NCBI GenBank assembly: GCA_963971285.1
Contig: OZ020260.1
Span: 7,102,798 to 7,166,797 of the forward strand
Length of the DNA: 64,000 nucleotides
Source: Astropecten irregularis
Taxonomy: Eukaryota; Echinodermata; Asteroidea; Paxillosida; Astropectinidae
Direction: 5' to 3'
The notes below the pieces were generated by a model. The model ran no database searches. It was not told where the DNA came from and saw only the letters and a program-made list of their open reading frames with translations. Numbering within the stretch: position 1 is the stretch's first letter; each line of letters begins with the position of its first letter. This document shows, piece by piece, positions 11,901 to 21,806 of the stretch. A program made the translations under genes and the position numbers.

Positions 11901-14900
11901 GGTGAAATAAACACATGAAACCACACATGAACAGTGATTGGTTTGATCCGTGCATGGGCTGTCAATGATGTTGGCCGTGGGCCAACCAGCTTGGAGCAAG
12001 GGCGGGGTGAACGTTGCCACCGGCAAGATCAAAAAACTTCTTTCAGCAGTTATCTGGAAAGTACTTTGAAAGGGCTGATGAGGACAAATAAGGGTTGGAC
12101 AACAGAATAAGCACGTGTCAAGCAGAGCACCTTTGCATCATGTCATTGGCTAGTTTTTGCATGGGCTGTCAATGATGAAGGCCGGAGACCTAGTTAGTTC
12201 TCGGCGCTTGTTCTCAGTGAATTTTCAGAATCGGAAAAAAAATCAGTACCTATGACCGTAGAGCTACAAACAGACTGCGTTGTGTCATTGTGTAGAGGTA
12301 TTTTTTCATGATCCGTTATTGATGTAGGGCCAACCTTTTTGTTTGTTCTACCGCCTTATAATTCACGATGTCTGACTGATTTCTGCCATTCATTGTCCTG
12401 ACAAAAAATGTTATCAGCCGACTTCCTCAAAGATCGAAACTGACTATTTCTTTGTTTTTCTTTGTTTTCTTTGTTGTACGGGTAATCGTAACCGTAACCG
12501 AAAAACCAGACGGGTAATCGGTTACAAAATTATCCGCAAACTTACAGCCCTAATTCGAACCAACGACCTCTGGAACACCACACTGGCGCTCTTATCAACT
12601 GAGCTACCCAGCCCTTTGTTGTTGGTGTCCCTAATTATCTTTGTTAATTTGGCAGTCAGAAGCCATGAAACCATTCACATACCCCAATGGTCAAGTGTAA
12701 TCTTTTAACTACGCACATGTTTCAAGTCTGTGCAATGTGTGCATTCCAACATGTTCAAGTATATTGCAAGAAAGCCAAAACTCCTTGTAAATGTTATACT
12801 CAGCAAACAATGGCTGAATACAAATCAAAAGCAGTAAACATCACATGAAACTTTGGTTGGCAATCCAGTGTTTGATCAAGGAAGACTTTTCATGCTTAAC
12901 CCTAACCCCCTAGGGTCATTTTACTGAGTACCATCCTGAATCCTCCATAATCCTCCAATGGTCACACTTTAAAAACTGCGTTCATCCTGAATCCTCCATA
13001 ATCCTCCAGTGATCTCACTTATACTCAAAATGAGAGGTACCTGAATCCTGAATCCTTCAGAATCCTTCGGTGGCCATACCTCAAAAAATGTGTTTATCCT
13101 GAATCCTTGCAACTCCTCCTTGAGGAGGGTTAGGGTTAGGTTTATGCTTAAGCAGCTCTATGAAATTGGCCCCCATGTTCTCATGTAACAACTGTTCTTC
13201 AGTCCTGTAAATGTGCGGGTTGTTTTTTCCTTTAACAGACACTGCAGCCCAGAATAAGAAACACACAACGGACTTGAACTCTGCAAAGCTCGACAGAGAA
13301 ACTGAAGAACTACATCGTAAGTACGCAGTTTAGTCCCCTGCCTCAATAAGATCAAGGACCAAGCATTACAGACCCTTCTTCTTCTTTCATATGAGGCAGC
13401 TAGGCGATGTCGCTCAGCTGCTGCAGCCAGCTCACTGTGTCAGGGCTGAGATTATCCAGGTCCAGGTCATTGGGTGGGGGAAAGGTGGGGCACTCGTGGA
13501 TGATGTGGTTGGCAGTCTGTTCCTCGGCTCCGCATGGGCAGGCTGCTGATCGGTGCAGACCCCAGCGGTGCATGTTGGCGTTGAATTGGCCAACACCCGT
13601 CCATACCCGGTCCATACCTGAGGCCTTACTCACAAGTCTTGATTCTTCCTCAAAAAAAAGCATAATGTTATTGTGGGACTTACATCACGTATGGTGATGA
13701 CTGTAGAGACTGTACATCGTACCTTCATTTGGAACTTTTCAAATAAACCACAAGGGAAGCTGACTGGATTGACTGGAGTGGGATTCGAACCTGTAACCTC
13801 CCAGAATACCGAACCAATGCTCTATCAACTGAGCTATCCAGCCCTATGTTGCCCAAATTATGGACAATAAACATAGGGCTGGATTGCTCAGTTGGTCCTG
13901 GTACGACCACAGACAATACTAACTATGTACATAACGTCCATTGCTAAAACAGCAGGCAAATTTAAGATGTTTTGACACATGTCATTTAGACTTATACCAA
14001 GATTCTGTCAGGCCCACATCTCTTTTTGAATGCATCCGGTCATTGCAGGTTGTTCGTAGTTAGCTGTAGACCTATATTTCTCATTTTAGATATCGTGTAT
14101 CATTCTGGTTATCTTCTTCATGTTTTTCAGATGATAAAGTCACGTTGGCAGTGGGACAGTGGATCCAGAGAGGTCGGCAACAGAAAGAAATGACCCAGAA
14201 AGAGTTGGCTACGGTAACTAAGACCTTACTGGTTCCATGTACAGTGGAACACCACTATAACGAACGCACCGGGATGCACAGAGATTGTTTGTTATAGTGA
14301 TTGCTCATTATAGCAAACAATAATAACAATGATAATAATGGATACTTATAATGCGCTGGTATCTGCCAAGCATGACACTCATGACGCAAATCAATTATTA
14401 TCCCTGGTCATCGGGCCATAATTTACATTTATACTGAAACCATCTCAACTTTCTGGGGAGTACCGGTATACAGCCCTGGCTGCCATATTCAGCGCACAGA
14501 GGCTAATCAAACCACAAAGCCATCTCATTTACACCTGGGTGAAGATGAGCAATATGTACAAAGCGTCTTGCCCAAGGACGCAAGCACCACTAACCCATGG
14601 CTGGATTCGAACCCACAATCTGTAGATTGACCACAAGACTTTGAGTTCAACACGCCAGACCACTAGGCCACAGCACTCCACGAACAATGTTCAGCAGGCT
14701 TATACATTGTACATGAAAATTGGGAGCCAAAGTTGTTTTGGTATACCGGTAACCAAATATTTGGTATAGCGGTTTCATTATCAGCGTCAATGTCGTTCGT
14801 TATTGCGGCGTTCCACTGTACACGTTTCTCTGCTTTTTAAGCCTAACCCAACTGCATATCACAGTTTACCACACATGGTTTTCCTATGGTAATGTATAAG

Positions 14901-16422
14901 TGTAGTATCCTGTGGTTTGTGTGGTAATACGTAGACTATGTTCCTGTTCCACTGTGAAGACTGTGGTGTTCTGTGGTATTTTGTAAGACTTGTCTTGTTT
15001 GGTATTGTGCAGTGGGTTAGGGTAAAGATTATCTATCTTTACCCTAACCCTCTGCACAATATTCAGTTTTCCCTTATTAAAGGTACTGTACAGGATTGGT
15101 AAACAAACCAAAACAGAAATGTTCACAGATTTACGTATATAACATACATGGTAAAGAGATTGACCTGGTACAAACATACTGTTAACATTTTTCTGTCTGA
15201 AATGCTGTATTTATCCAGAAAAAGTAAAACAAAAGACCAAAAACAGTTTTGATCTCTGTGATCAAAACCTCACAATTACAATTACACGCACCTCACAATA
15301 TTGCGTAACAATTGCAATGGTTTTTCCTTGTTTTCTACTGTTTTCAATAATCACTCGAGTTGAACATTTCACAGGTTTGTTTTTTTCCATGACAAAATCA
15401 AATTATTAACAGACAACAACTGTTCTGTCACCTTTACCAATCATGTATTTTAGCTTTAACAACACCTTATTTGTCTTCCTCTCTACCCTAACTTCTCTTG
15501 TTGCCCTCTTGCAGAAGATTAACGAGAAGCCGCAGGTGATCAACGATTACGAGGGAGGGCGTGCTATCCCTAACCAAGCCATCTTGGCCAAGATAGAGCG
15601 CATAATCGGTCAGTATTGTCAAGCTGTTTTCGTAGATTTTCTCCTGCTTTGTTTAGATGGAATCTTGAACACATTCAACTGGCCAACGTGGTCACTCTAT
15701 TCTACCAGGGTCCAATTTCATAGAGCTACTTCAAGGTTTAGGGTTATAGAATCCCAAGAGCCCAGGCTCTGCCCAGGCTTGGCCAGGCGTTTCGATGACT
15801 TGGTCCAGCCAGTGTTATAGTTTCTCTGCCTTAGTGTTGGCAGTAGGTGTATGTATTTCAAGGCCTTTTTATACGACGCTAAAAAACTCTCAATCATTGA
15901 GAAATTCTTTCACAGTTGCGAAATCTTACAAAAATGTAATCATGTGAAATGCTAGTGAGTGACCGACGTCCCTGGTGAATCTTTGAGAGATTTTGACCGT
16001 GGTCCAGACCAACAAAATTTCTCAAGGGACCATTGCGAAGTGCTTTGCAATGCCTTTGCAGACTGCGCGCACTCCAGCGTGCTTTACGCGCAACCTCAGC
16101 ATCGTGATGATACTATCGGTGTTTTACAGTCATAAAATACATAGTTTATTGATAACCCACATTCTGTCTCAAGGGAGGCTTGTGAAACGTTACACTTTGC
16201 CGTGTGAAAGGATGCAAAAGCGGCCAGCATAAAACTGTTTTGTAACAGTTTTCGCAACCATGAGAACATTTCTCAATGGTTGAGAGGTTTTTTTAGCGTT
16301 GTGTGAAAAGGCCAGTAACCAGCTGATGTTAAGGTTCTAACAACATTTTCTCTGGGTTTGTTTGGACAGGACTCAAGCTGAGAGGCAAGGACATTGGGAA
16401 GCCGCTGGGAGGTAAAAGGTAA
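8906..16422 (+). CDS. EDF1: EDF1 / MBF1 transcription coactivator, complete
   Basis: Six exons with consistent phases: 8906-8980, 10667-10718, 13239-13316, 14131-14213, 15515-15608 and 16370-16422 (stop TAA). They total 435 nt and give 144 aa; human EDF1 has 148. The N-terminus is [20 protein letters not shown]. The middle exon carries [10 protein letters not shown], and exons 4-5 carry the Cro/C1-type helix-turn-helix ([20 protein letters not shown], then [18 protein letters not shown]). The C-terminus is [19 protein letters not shown]1/MBF1 bridges TBP and sequence-specific activators such as bZIP and nuclear receptors, and also acts at collided ribosomes. The introns are filled with mobile elements (hAT, SINE, LINE, MITEs). 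A possible poly(A) signal ATTAAA lies at 16461, and a distant AATAAA at 18957. Confidence 0.97.
9263..9403. repeat. foldback element with about 49-bp arms
   Basis: The left arm (9263-9311, with ATACCGCCTGGTTGATTTTG) and the right arm (9355-9403) are near-perfect reverse complements, separated by about 43 bp rich in A and C. It lies in EDF1 intron 1. It resembles a small MITE; no target duplication was assigned. Confidence 0.75.
9577..9972. mobile_element. Harbinger-like MITE, full copy
   Basis: A 396-bp unit begins GGGGCCGTCCATAAAGTACG and ends CGTACTTTATGGACGGCCCC, giving inverted ends of at least 20 bp. TTA sits immediately outside both ends (9574-9576 and 9973-9975), the 3-bp target duplication expected for PIF/Harbinger. 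Two G-runs lie just inside. A second copy, cut by the window edge, ends at position 142. Confidence 0.85.
10096..10548. mobile_element. outer MITE with a nested second MITE
   Basis: The outer unit has ends GTGCTTTAGTCCACAAGGAT and ATCCTTGTGGGTTAAAGCAC. A shorter sibling lies at about 7331-7550. The sequence at 10163-10413 is a complete copy of another family (GGGGCCAATTTCAT ends), so that element jumped into this one. Located in EDF1 intron 1. Confidence 0.7.
10163..10413. mobile_element. GGGGCCAATTTCAT MITE (family G), nested copy
   Basis: A 251-bp unit bounded by AGGGGCCAATTTCATAAAAC and GTTTTATGAAATTGGCCCCT, exact inverted repeats of about 20 bp. Other copies are at 12771-13174 (interrupted), 19282-19527, 29570-29796, 40718-40927 and 63877-64000. 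All are non-coding. Confidence 0.8.
10775..12665 (-). repeat. tRNA-derived SINE split by a hAT insertion
   Basis: The SINE lies on the minus strand. The 3' part is at about 10775-10865 and the tRNA-like head at 12561-12665, where GAGCTACCCAGCCC reads as box A on the minus strand. The box B motif GTTCGAAT falls exactly at the break. Parallel copies at 13740-13856 and 62740-62905 show the uninterrupted arrangement. The gap is the hAT-like element at 10866-12552. Confidence 0.8.
10866..12552. mobile_element. non-autonomous hAT-like element with 8-bp target duplication
   Basis: A 1687-bp insertion with ends TAAGGCTGCAGTTTG (left) and the complement of TAGGGCTGTAAGTTTGCGG (right), each followed inward by the same GTAACCGATTACCCG motif. 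The 8-bp direct repeat ATTCGAAC flanks it (10858-10865 and 12553-12560). These are hAT hallmarks. The interior carries no transposase; 11270-11830 is a degenerate array of GGGATTTTT/CAGG-like units. It sits in EDF1 intron 2, between the exons at 10667-10718 and 13239-13316. Confidence 0.88.
12771..13174. mobile_element. family G MITE interrupted by a CCCTAACC-flanked insert
   Basis: 12771-12895 and 13140-13174 together match the copy at 29570-29796 in reverse orientation. The sequence between them (about 12896-13139) begins CCCTAACCCCCTAGGG and ends GGGTTAGGG. It consists of about four ATCCTGAATCCTCCATAATC-like repeats, so it is a later insertion. Located in EDF1 intron 2. Confidence 0.6.
13370..13670 (-). 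mobile_element. 5'-truncated non-LTR retrotransposon (LINE), C-terminal fragment
   Basis: A minus-strand reading frame at 13663-13400 ends with features common at the C-terminus of invertebrate LINE polymerases: [16 protein letters not shown], then [18 protein letters not shown], a Cys/His cluster. A short tail ends in a GAAGAAGAAGAA-like run just downstream (about 13371-13385 on the plus strand). Only the last 87 residues remain, so it is a dead 5'-truncated insertion in EDF1 intron 3. Confidence 0.75.
13740..13856 (-). repeat. tRNA-derived SINE, minus strand
   Basis: The reverse strand reads GGATAGCTCAGTTGATAGAG (box A) and, about 30 nt on, GGTTCGAATCCCACTCC (box B). A tail toward 13740 reads CAGTCAGCTTCCCTTGTGGT. 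It is the same family as 62740-62905, 46425-46600 and the hAT-split copy. It is a SINE head and not a functional tRNA gene, because the 3' acceptor arm is not paired. Confidence 0.75.
14242..14818. mobile_element. TA-flanked mariner-like MITE carrying a SINE
   Basis: The ends CAGTGGAACACCACTATAAC and GTTATTGCGGCGTTCCACTG-like are inverted, and TA sits outside each end (14240-14241, 14819-14820). This is the Tc1/mariner signature. Without the SINE at 14322-14680 the element would be about 218 bp. Relatives lie at 35513-35673 and 55054-55453. Located in EDF1 intron 4. Confidence 0.8.
14322..14680 (-). repeat. tRNA-derived SINE inside the mariner-like MITE
   Basis: On the minus strand the head reads TGGCCTAGTGGTCTGGCG (box A) and, after a long variable arm, GTGGGTTCGAATCCAGCC (box B). 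The anticodon region (GAACTCAAAGTC) and long variable arm suggest a tRNA-Leu or Ser ancestor. The 3' end is an ATTATT-rich tail at about 14322-14340. It is flanked by imperfect repeats AAACAA / GAACAA that may be the target duplication. Confidence 0.75.
14842..15022. mobile_element. CCTAACCC-ended MITE
   Basis: The ends are GCCTAACCCAACTGCA and TGCAGTGGGTTAGGG. The interior is rich in GTGGTA / TACCACA motifs. Relatives lie at 22859-23063 and 25531-25694. The CCCTAA motif is terminal and single, so this is not telomeric DNA. A separate small hairpin follows at about 15014-15055. Confidence 0.6.
15081..15433. mobile_element. TTAA-type MITE (family T1), copy 2
   Basis: TTAA precedes AGGTACTGTACAGGATTGGT. 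The right end is CACCTTTACCAATC, diverged from the family consensus. The internal half-palindrome GATCTCTGTGATC is at about 15251-15263. It lies in EDF1 intron 4, ending about 80 bp before exon 5. Copy 50237-50567 is its closest relative. Confidence 0.65.
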
Positions 16423-16552
16423 TGGCATTTACCTCCAAACGCGGACGACATCTTCCAGCCATTAAACCACCACCACCCTGTATTAGTGTATACCCTCCTC
16501 TCTGCATACAACATCATCATCATCCTTAGCATCAGTAGATGATTAGTACCTA

Positions 16553-16588
16553 GGCCCTTTTCCAAACCTCGGCTCAGGCTCAAGCTCA

Positions 16589-16636
<48 letters not shown>

Positions 16637-16830
16637 TTTTCGTGAATCCATTCTAAAATAATGGGTATCAAAATAGAGACTTTTGGCTACGGTTTGGAAG
16701 TAGATACTGTATTTTGAACAAGAAAACAGAGATTCGGCTTCAAGGAAAAGCCACAACCTATATTTTCAGCATGTGGATGACAGCGCTGGAGCCGGAGCCT
16801 GAGGCAGAGCCGAAGTTTGGAAAAGGGCCC
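16553..16830. mobile_element. GGCTCC-rich MITE just after the EDF1 stop
   Basis: The ends GGCCCTTTTCCAAACCTCGG and the complement of AGCCGAAGTTTGGAAAAGGG are inverted. The left arm holds a pure (GGCTCC)n microsatellite at about 16587-16635. Two relatives lie at 56971-57189 and 57191-57435. It starts about 130 bp after the EDF1 stop codon, so it may be part of the EDF1 3' UTR. Confidence 0.75.
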
Positions 16831-17084
16831 TGGTCACCTCAACAGCAAGCAATTCAAATATCCAAGAGACTTTAAGAACCTGTGTACAGTAGTCTGGCTA
16901 AGACCATCAAAGGATTTCTTTTATTGATTTTAAATTGTAACTGGGTTGAGCCTTTTATTCCAGGATTTGAAGTAGGATAGAGACTTGTGCATGCTGCAAA
17001 ACAAAGAAAACACAACAAGACAAGTGAAACTCATAACAGTAATTTTTTTTAATTGGTTGAATATATCTGCTTAGGAAGGCTTGA

Positions 17085-17290
17085 CGTTTCGATCCTAGCA
17101 GGATCTTTATCGAAGGCTAAAAGAGTTAGGTGTGACGTTTCGATCCTAGCTGGATCTTTAGCTTTGAGAAAGATCCTGCTAGGATCGAAGCGCCTGATCC
17201 TTCTAACTCTAAGCATTTTATATATTTCATGTCATTATTTTGGTCGAGGAGCAATATACAGCAATGCATTTATACTTGTATGCTTTCATA
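17085..17290. repeat. cluster of GATCCTAGCAGGATC palindromes (hammerhead-like)
   Basis: Two plus-oriented units (ACGTTTCGATCCTAGC at about 17087 and 17132) face one minus-oriented unit ending at about 17199. On one strand the motif reads TTGAGAA, then the hairpin GATCCTGCTAGGATC, then GAAACG. This resembles the catalytic-core order of hammerhead ribozymes in Penelope-like retroelements. An AT-rich companion segment follows at 17208-17290. Confidence 0.5.
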
Positions 17291-18078
17291 TTCTTTTTGG
17301 ACATTTTCTTTTCTTTATTGCATTTGTTTGCAAGAAACAAGGAACCAAATTCGAGAACGGATTGCAATATTAGTGTGACATATTATTCCACTGCCAGGAT
17401 CAATTTGAGGAGTTGTGTGGTGGAAAAAATTGGAAATCAGTAGCGGATAGGTTTGCACGAACATCATGTACTGTGGGGAATCGCTTAATTTAGCTGTTCT
17501 TGGTAGTGGTTGGCCTGATGATTACTAAATGGCTGTACTGCTTCTGTCAAACTTTTTTTCAACTCCTGTCTTCTCCTATTGCAAATTGTCTGAGAAAAAA
17601 ACAATTCACAATCTTGATGTTCTTGAGCAAATATCAAAGGCAGATTTCAATATCACGGCTTATGATTCCCAACGTCCTGCTATAGAGTGCTGAACCTCTT
17701 CCCCACCATCAAAAATGCTTTTGAATGCTTTTCTTTTAAATCAGATTGTTCTAGAAGTCACTTGTTATTTTTGTATTCCCTCATCCGATGTGATTAAGTT
17801 GCCATGTAAATGATTGATTCATCCACTGGTAATTGATATAATTGATTTTAATGGTGTTTTTGTCACTTTTGTTGTTGTAGTTCATTTCAATTTAAAAAGC
17901 CTTTTTGTGCTATGGCCAAAACATTGGTGGGTGCTGTTTAAAGTGGGTATACTTTAGAGATAGACGTATCCCAAGCTGAATGGTACAACTGTACCTTAGT
18001 ACTAAGCTCTAACCCCCATTCTACATATAGATCAGCCATACTTCAGACTAGGCTAATGGCACTTACTGGCATACTAAG

Positions 18079-18210
18079 GCTGTGTCCCAATTCTCTGGCT
18101 GCTACCGCAAATAACACACAAGTCTATGGAAATGGCTGCAGTTACTGGCTAGTGGCTATCATAGGTACATGTGTAATTTGCAGCCACAGCCCGAGAATTG
18201 GGACACAGGC
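18079..18210. mobile_element. short MITE with GGCTGTGTCCCAATTCTC ends
   Basis: About 132 bp bounded by GGCTGTGTCCCAATTCTC and GAGAATTGGGACACAGGC, near-perfect inverted repeats of 18 bp. It is non-coding. No clear target duplication. Confidence 0.75.
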
Positions 18211-18313
18211 TTTTTCATCCACACATTTATGTATGTATGTGCATGTACGTGTGTATAATATGCAGGCAGACTTTTTGGCAATGATTCTTATTAAGGGAAT
18301 TGACTCAAAATAC

Positions 18314-18477
18314 GGGCGATTCACAATAGTGCGCCACCATGAGTTTGCAACGCTTTAGCCAATCACAATGCCCGCCTTGTGCGGAATTAATTTTGTTGAC
18401 AAACTGCGCATGTGGAAAGATGCGCAAATTGGCCAACGCGTTGCAAACTCATGGTGGTGCACTGTTGTGAGACGCTC
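18314..18477. mobile_element. short MITE with about 40-bp inverted ends
   Basis: The left arm contains CACCATGAGTTTGCAACGC and the right arm GCGTTGCAAACTCATGGTGG, continuing to paired GGGCGATTCACAATAGTG / CACTGTTGTGAGACGCTC ends with a few mismatches. About 164 bp in all. Confidence 0.75.
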
Positions 18478-19281
18478 ATATTGAATTTTGCATCTGCTGT
18501 TTTTACTCTTGGGCCTTACGGAGATCTTAAATTTCAATTGTTAAAGCATCATGACTATTTTTTCACGGTTTCTTAAAGGATTATTTGTTGTTTGGGCTGA
18601 GTAGTATGACAGCCAACACTAGGACTCAAGTCCTGTAATTACATTTCATCAGTTTTTGACATTATTCTACATGCATCTATTAAATGTTTTCATATCTTTT
18701 TTAGCTCCACCCTGGGTAGAAATGTCTCAAAGTTGACTCTTCCAAATTTATCGGTAGTAATAGTTACCGTGTTTTGTTCTTATAAAAAGCCATTGGCAAG
18801 ATTTCAATTTTCTGCTGTAAAATTGCGATACAACTTATGGAATTGTATTTGCTTTAAGTTCACAAGACCCATATTCAAGTGTTTGTGATTTTCATACTTT
18901 TTTTCTGACTGATGTTGTCAGGGCATTATATTATGCATGCAAAATTATCAAGTTTGAATAAAGTAAAATGATCAAACTTAATTTGTAAATTTCTTTATCA
19001 TTGCTGTTTTGTTGCACATCAATGATCAAATACAGATTACCAGCCAAAATTCCATGTTATGTCTAATTGTAGAGACTGGTACTCTGCTATTGATGTTGTG
19101 CATCAATTTATGTTTCATTTGTTCCTAATATGTGCCTAAAGAATGGTACTATTATTTGGCACTATTATTACAAAAGCTCATTTTGAAATTGTAGAAGTTC
19201 ACAATTTTGATTCGAAATTAAGGGTTTTGAAGAAACAATATTCAGAAAATGTTAACACTAATAATTTACTAGGATCCATGC

Positions 19282-19527
19282 AGGGGCCAATTTAAGAACA
19301 ACAAATTTGCTTAGCACAAAATGTCATGCTCAATAAGACAAACCACCATTGAAAATTCTATTTGATAAATTATTATTCATGGTCAGTAAACAATTAACGG
19401 CCAAAGAACAATCGCAAGTGATACACAACACATGCAAATGTTGTTGTTCATCCTTTTTTTATCAAGACAGAAATTTATTTCATGGTTAGCAAATTCTTGT
19501 GCTTAGTAGGGCAATGAAATTGGTCCT
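19282..19527. mobile_element. family G MITE, copy
   Basis: It begins AGGGGCCAATTTAAGAACAA and ends AATGAAATTGGTCCT. The interior matches the nested copy at 10163-10413 (CAAGTGATACACAACACATG). Located between EDF1 and FBXW5. Confidence 0.75.
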
Positions 19528-20250
19528 GGGTCCTTGCTCATTGTAGTGTAGTAAACCCTTTGTTTGTCAACAAAGCATAACAATAGAAAGTATTTTACAT
19601 TCATTATGAAACGATTGTAAATATCAATAGAGGGCGCCCTGTATTAGAAGTGGACTAGGAAGGAAATGTACGGCTACGACTCGCCTGCACACTAGTTAAT
19701 GGGAAGAGCCGTATCCACAGTGTGTACATTGTAAGTCATAGCCACGTGTTGAACATGGCCTTTGTTTTCACACGGGCAAAAGGTAGTTTTTAAGACTGGT
19801 ACCGTTCCATTGTTGGCTTGTGATAGCACTGCGACGAGAAGGTAACCCGACGTGTTTTACTAAGGAAATCAGCTGTACAAATTATCGGACGTGGATCTTT
19901 TTCAGGCCACGAATTTCATCTCTCCTTCCACAATTCTGATAATTTTCAAAGCGAGGAATGACAATTACAATCAGACACTGTGAGTATTATTTTGTGCATT
20001 TATTTTTACACTTTGCGTGGCTTTTATCAAGGAGATATTTTGAGTTTGAAGAAGATAATATTTTTTGTTTCAAACTCAAAGTCAAAGTGAAAGTCGCGAT
20101 GCTTTCTCACAGTGGCAAAGGGGGACTTGCTAGCTTGCACTGCAGCTGGACTAGTAAAATACATGGAGTTTCTACTCACTGTTCCAAAATGAGATTCACT
20201 TGTGCACAAACCTATGCCTAGGACCAACCTGCCAACTATGAAGCAGAAAT

Positions 20251-20692
20251 CGGGTCAAAAAGATTGGAACACATTTCTTGGAATCGGATGAATTTTTGAG
20301 AAGCTAACATTAACAATAACATGTTTTGAAACCTCCCCTAAGTCGGATGAAATTACGTAAACCTAACACACACACTCTACGGCTGCTTTACACCTACGAC
20401 TGTTTTGTGGGCATTCGGAACTTGAGAATGCATTCGAATCGAAAACATGTTAGATTTTTGGAATTGCATCCAAATTGGAAACATGTTCGATTTTTGAAAA
20501 ATGATCGGATTCGCAAAAACATCCGAAACTTGAATGTGTTCGGTCGTTAAATTTGATTAGGTTTTTGAAAATGCATCCGAGTTTTAAGAAAATATGTTCG
20601 ATTTTTAAAAACATTAGATTTCAAAACATGTTAGCTTCTCAAAAATTAATCCGATTCCAAGTAGCCTAATGTGTTCCAATCTTTTTGACCCG
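20251..20692. mobile_element. 442-bp MITE with about 60-bp TIRs
   Basis: Both ends carry CGGGTCAAAAAGATTGGAAC on the appropriate strand and continue as inverted repeats through AATCGGAT...TTTTTGAGAAGCTAACA. The interior is an irregular array of ACATGTTCGATTTTTG-like and GCATCCGAA-like motifs. It lies in the EDF1-FBXW5 interval. Confidence 0.8.
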
Positions 20693-20932
20693 TTATGAGA
20701 AAAATGGCTACCGCTGCATTCGAAGTGTATCATTGTACGTCAAAAAACACTGAAAATCTCACTTTTCAGATATGCTACCCCAGTGTTATACACCAAGTTC
20801 ATTATGACTTGCATCCAATAAGTTAATTCTTGGAGGAAATGACCCTTTTTCTGTAGTGGTTGCCAGTGGAATTCTTTCCTTTACAATTATGATACCTATA
20901 AAGGGAATAAAAACAGTTTTATTGCCTAAATA

Positions 20933-21806
20933 CCGTAAAGTGCCATGTATACGGCGCACCCATGTATACGGCGCACCCCAACTTTTGACATCAGCCGGCA
21001 GAAAAAAAAAATGGCCCATGAACGACCAAAAAAATTAGAAAACTTAAACTGCATCGCTAATTTTTCTCAGCTCATTTGTGATTTGTATTTCAATTGAGAA
21101 TTTCAAATTCGAGAAAAATAAAAACAATGAATTACTCAATCCAACTCACAACTTTCAGGGATGTTTTGCCCGAGTTTGCAACAACCCGAAGTGCGTCAGT
21201 GTCACACAACGCTGCGCCACGCCACGCCGCAGAAAGCAGTACGTACGTACGGAGGCCTACATGATGTAGGCCTACTATCGTTAAGCGTGCGGCGCGGCCT
21301 ACATCCTGTCGTGCACACGTGCAAACAGTATTCGATCTCCACCATAGTAGACTTCCTCAGCAGTCTACATATTCAGCGGACAATTGTACATTCCCGTTCC
21401 GTATTTTTTGTGTGAGTGGACAATTTGTTGCAAGCGCTGCCGCGTGTCCAACTATCATGATCATAACGTTCGACTCGATCCAAAGCTATCGGCCTTTTCC
21501 TTGAACGAAATACTTGCACGTGGTCGGGCCGACGAATGCTGGCAACTCGTACCAACCATACGCCGAGTCGCCGACCAACTCGCACGCCGACCCGATCGTA
21601 CGAGTTGGTAATTAGCGCACGGCGAGTTGGTCGGCGTACGGGTTTAGCGGCGTACGAGTTGGCTCAATTGCACCTCAAATTGTTCATCCTACGTCCGCAA
21701 TAGCGCGAGTGAATTTTGTGATTGGCTAGACGATCTGCGCGCGCTTTACAAATTGTGCATTTATCAAAGGTGAAAAAAAGTGCGCCGTATACATGGAACT
21801 TTACGG
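20933..21806. mobile_element. TA-flanked mariner/pogo-like element upstream of FBXW5
   Basis: The ends CCGTAAAGTGCCATGTATAC and GTATACATGGAACTTTACGG are inverted, with TA outside each (20931-20932, 21807-21808). The ATACGGCGCAC motif is doubled at the left. The 874-bp interior is unusually GC- and CpG-rich. A further inverted pair built on CCAACTCGTAC/GTACGAGTTGG lies at about 21540-21665. No transposase frame. It lies 257 bp before the FBXW5 start exon, so it may affect the promoter region. Confidence 0.75.

Noticed and set aside
15443-15820. 125-codon plus-strand frame
   Set aside because: It reads through EDF1 exon 5 (15515-15608) into both flanking introns; only the exon part is supported by EDF1 alignment and splice sites.
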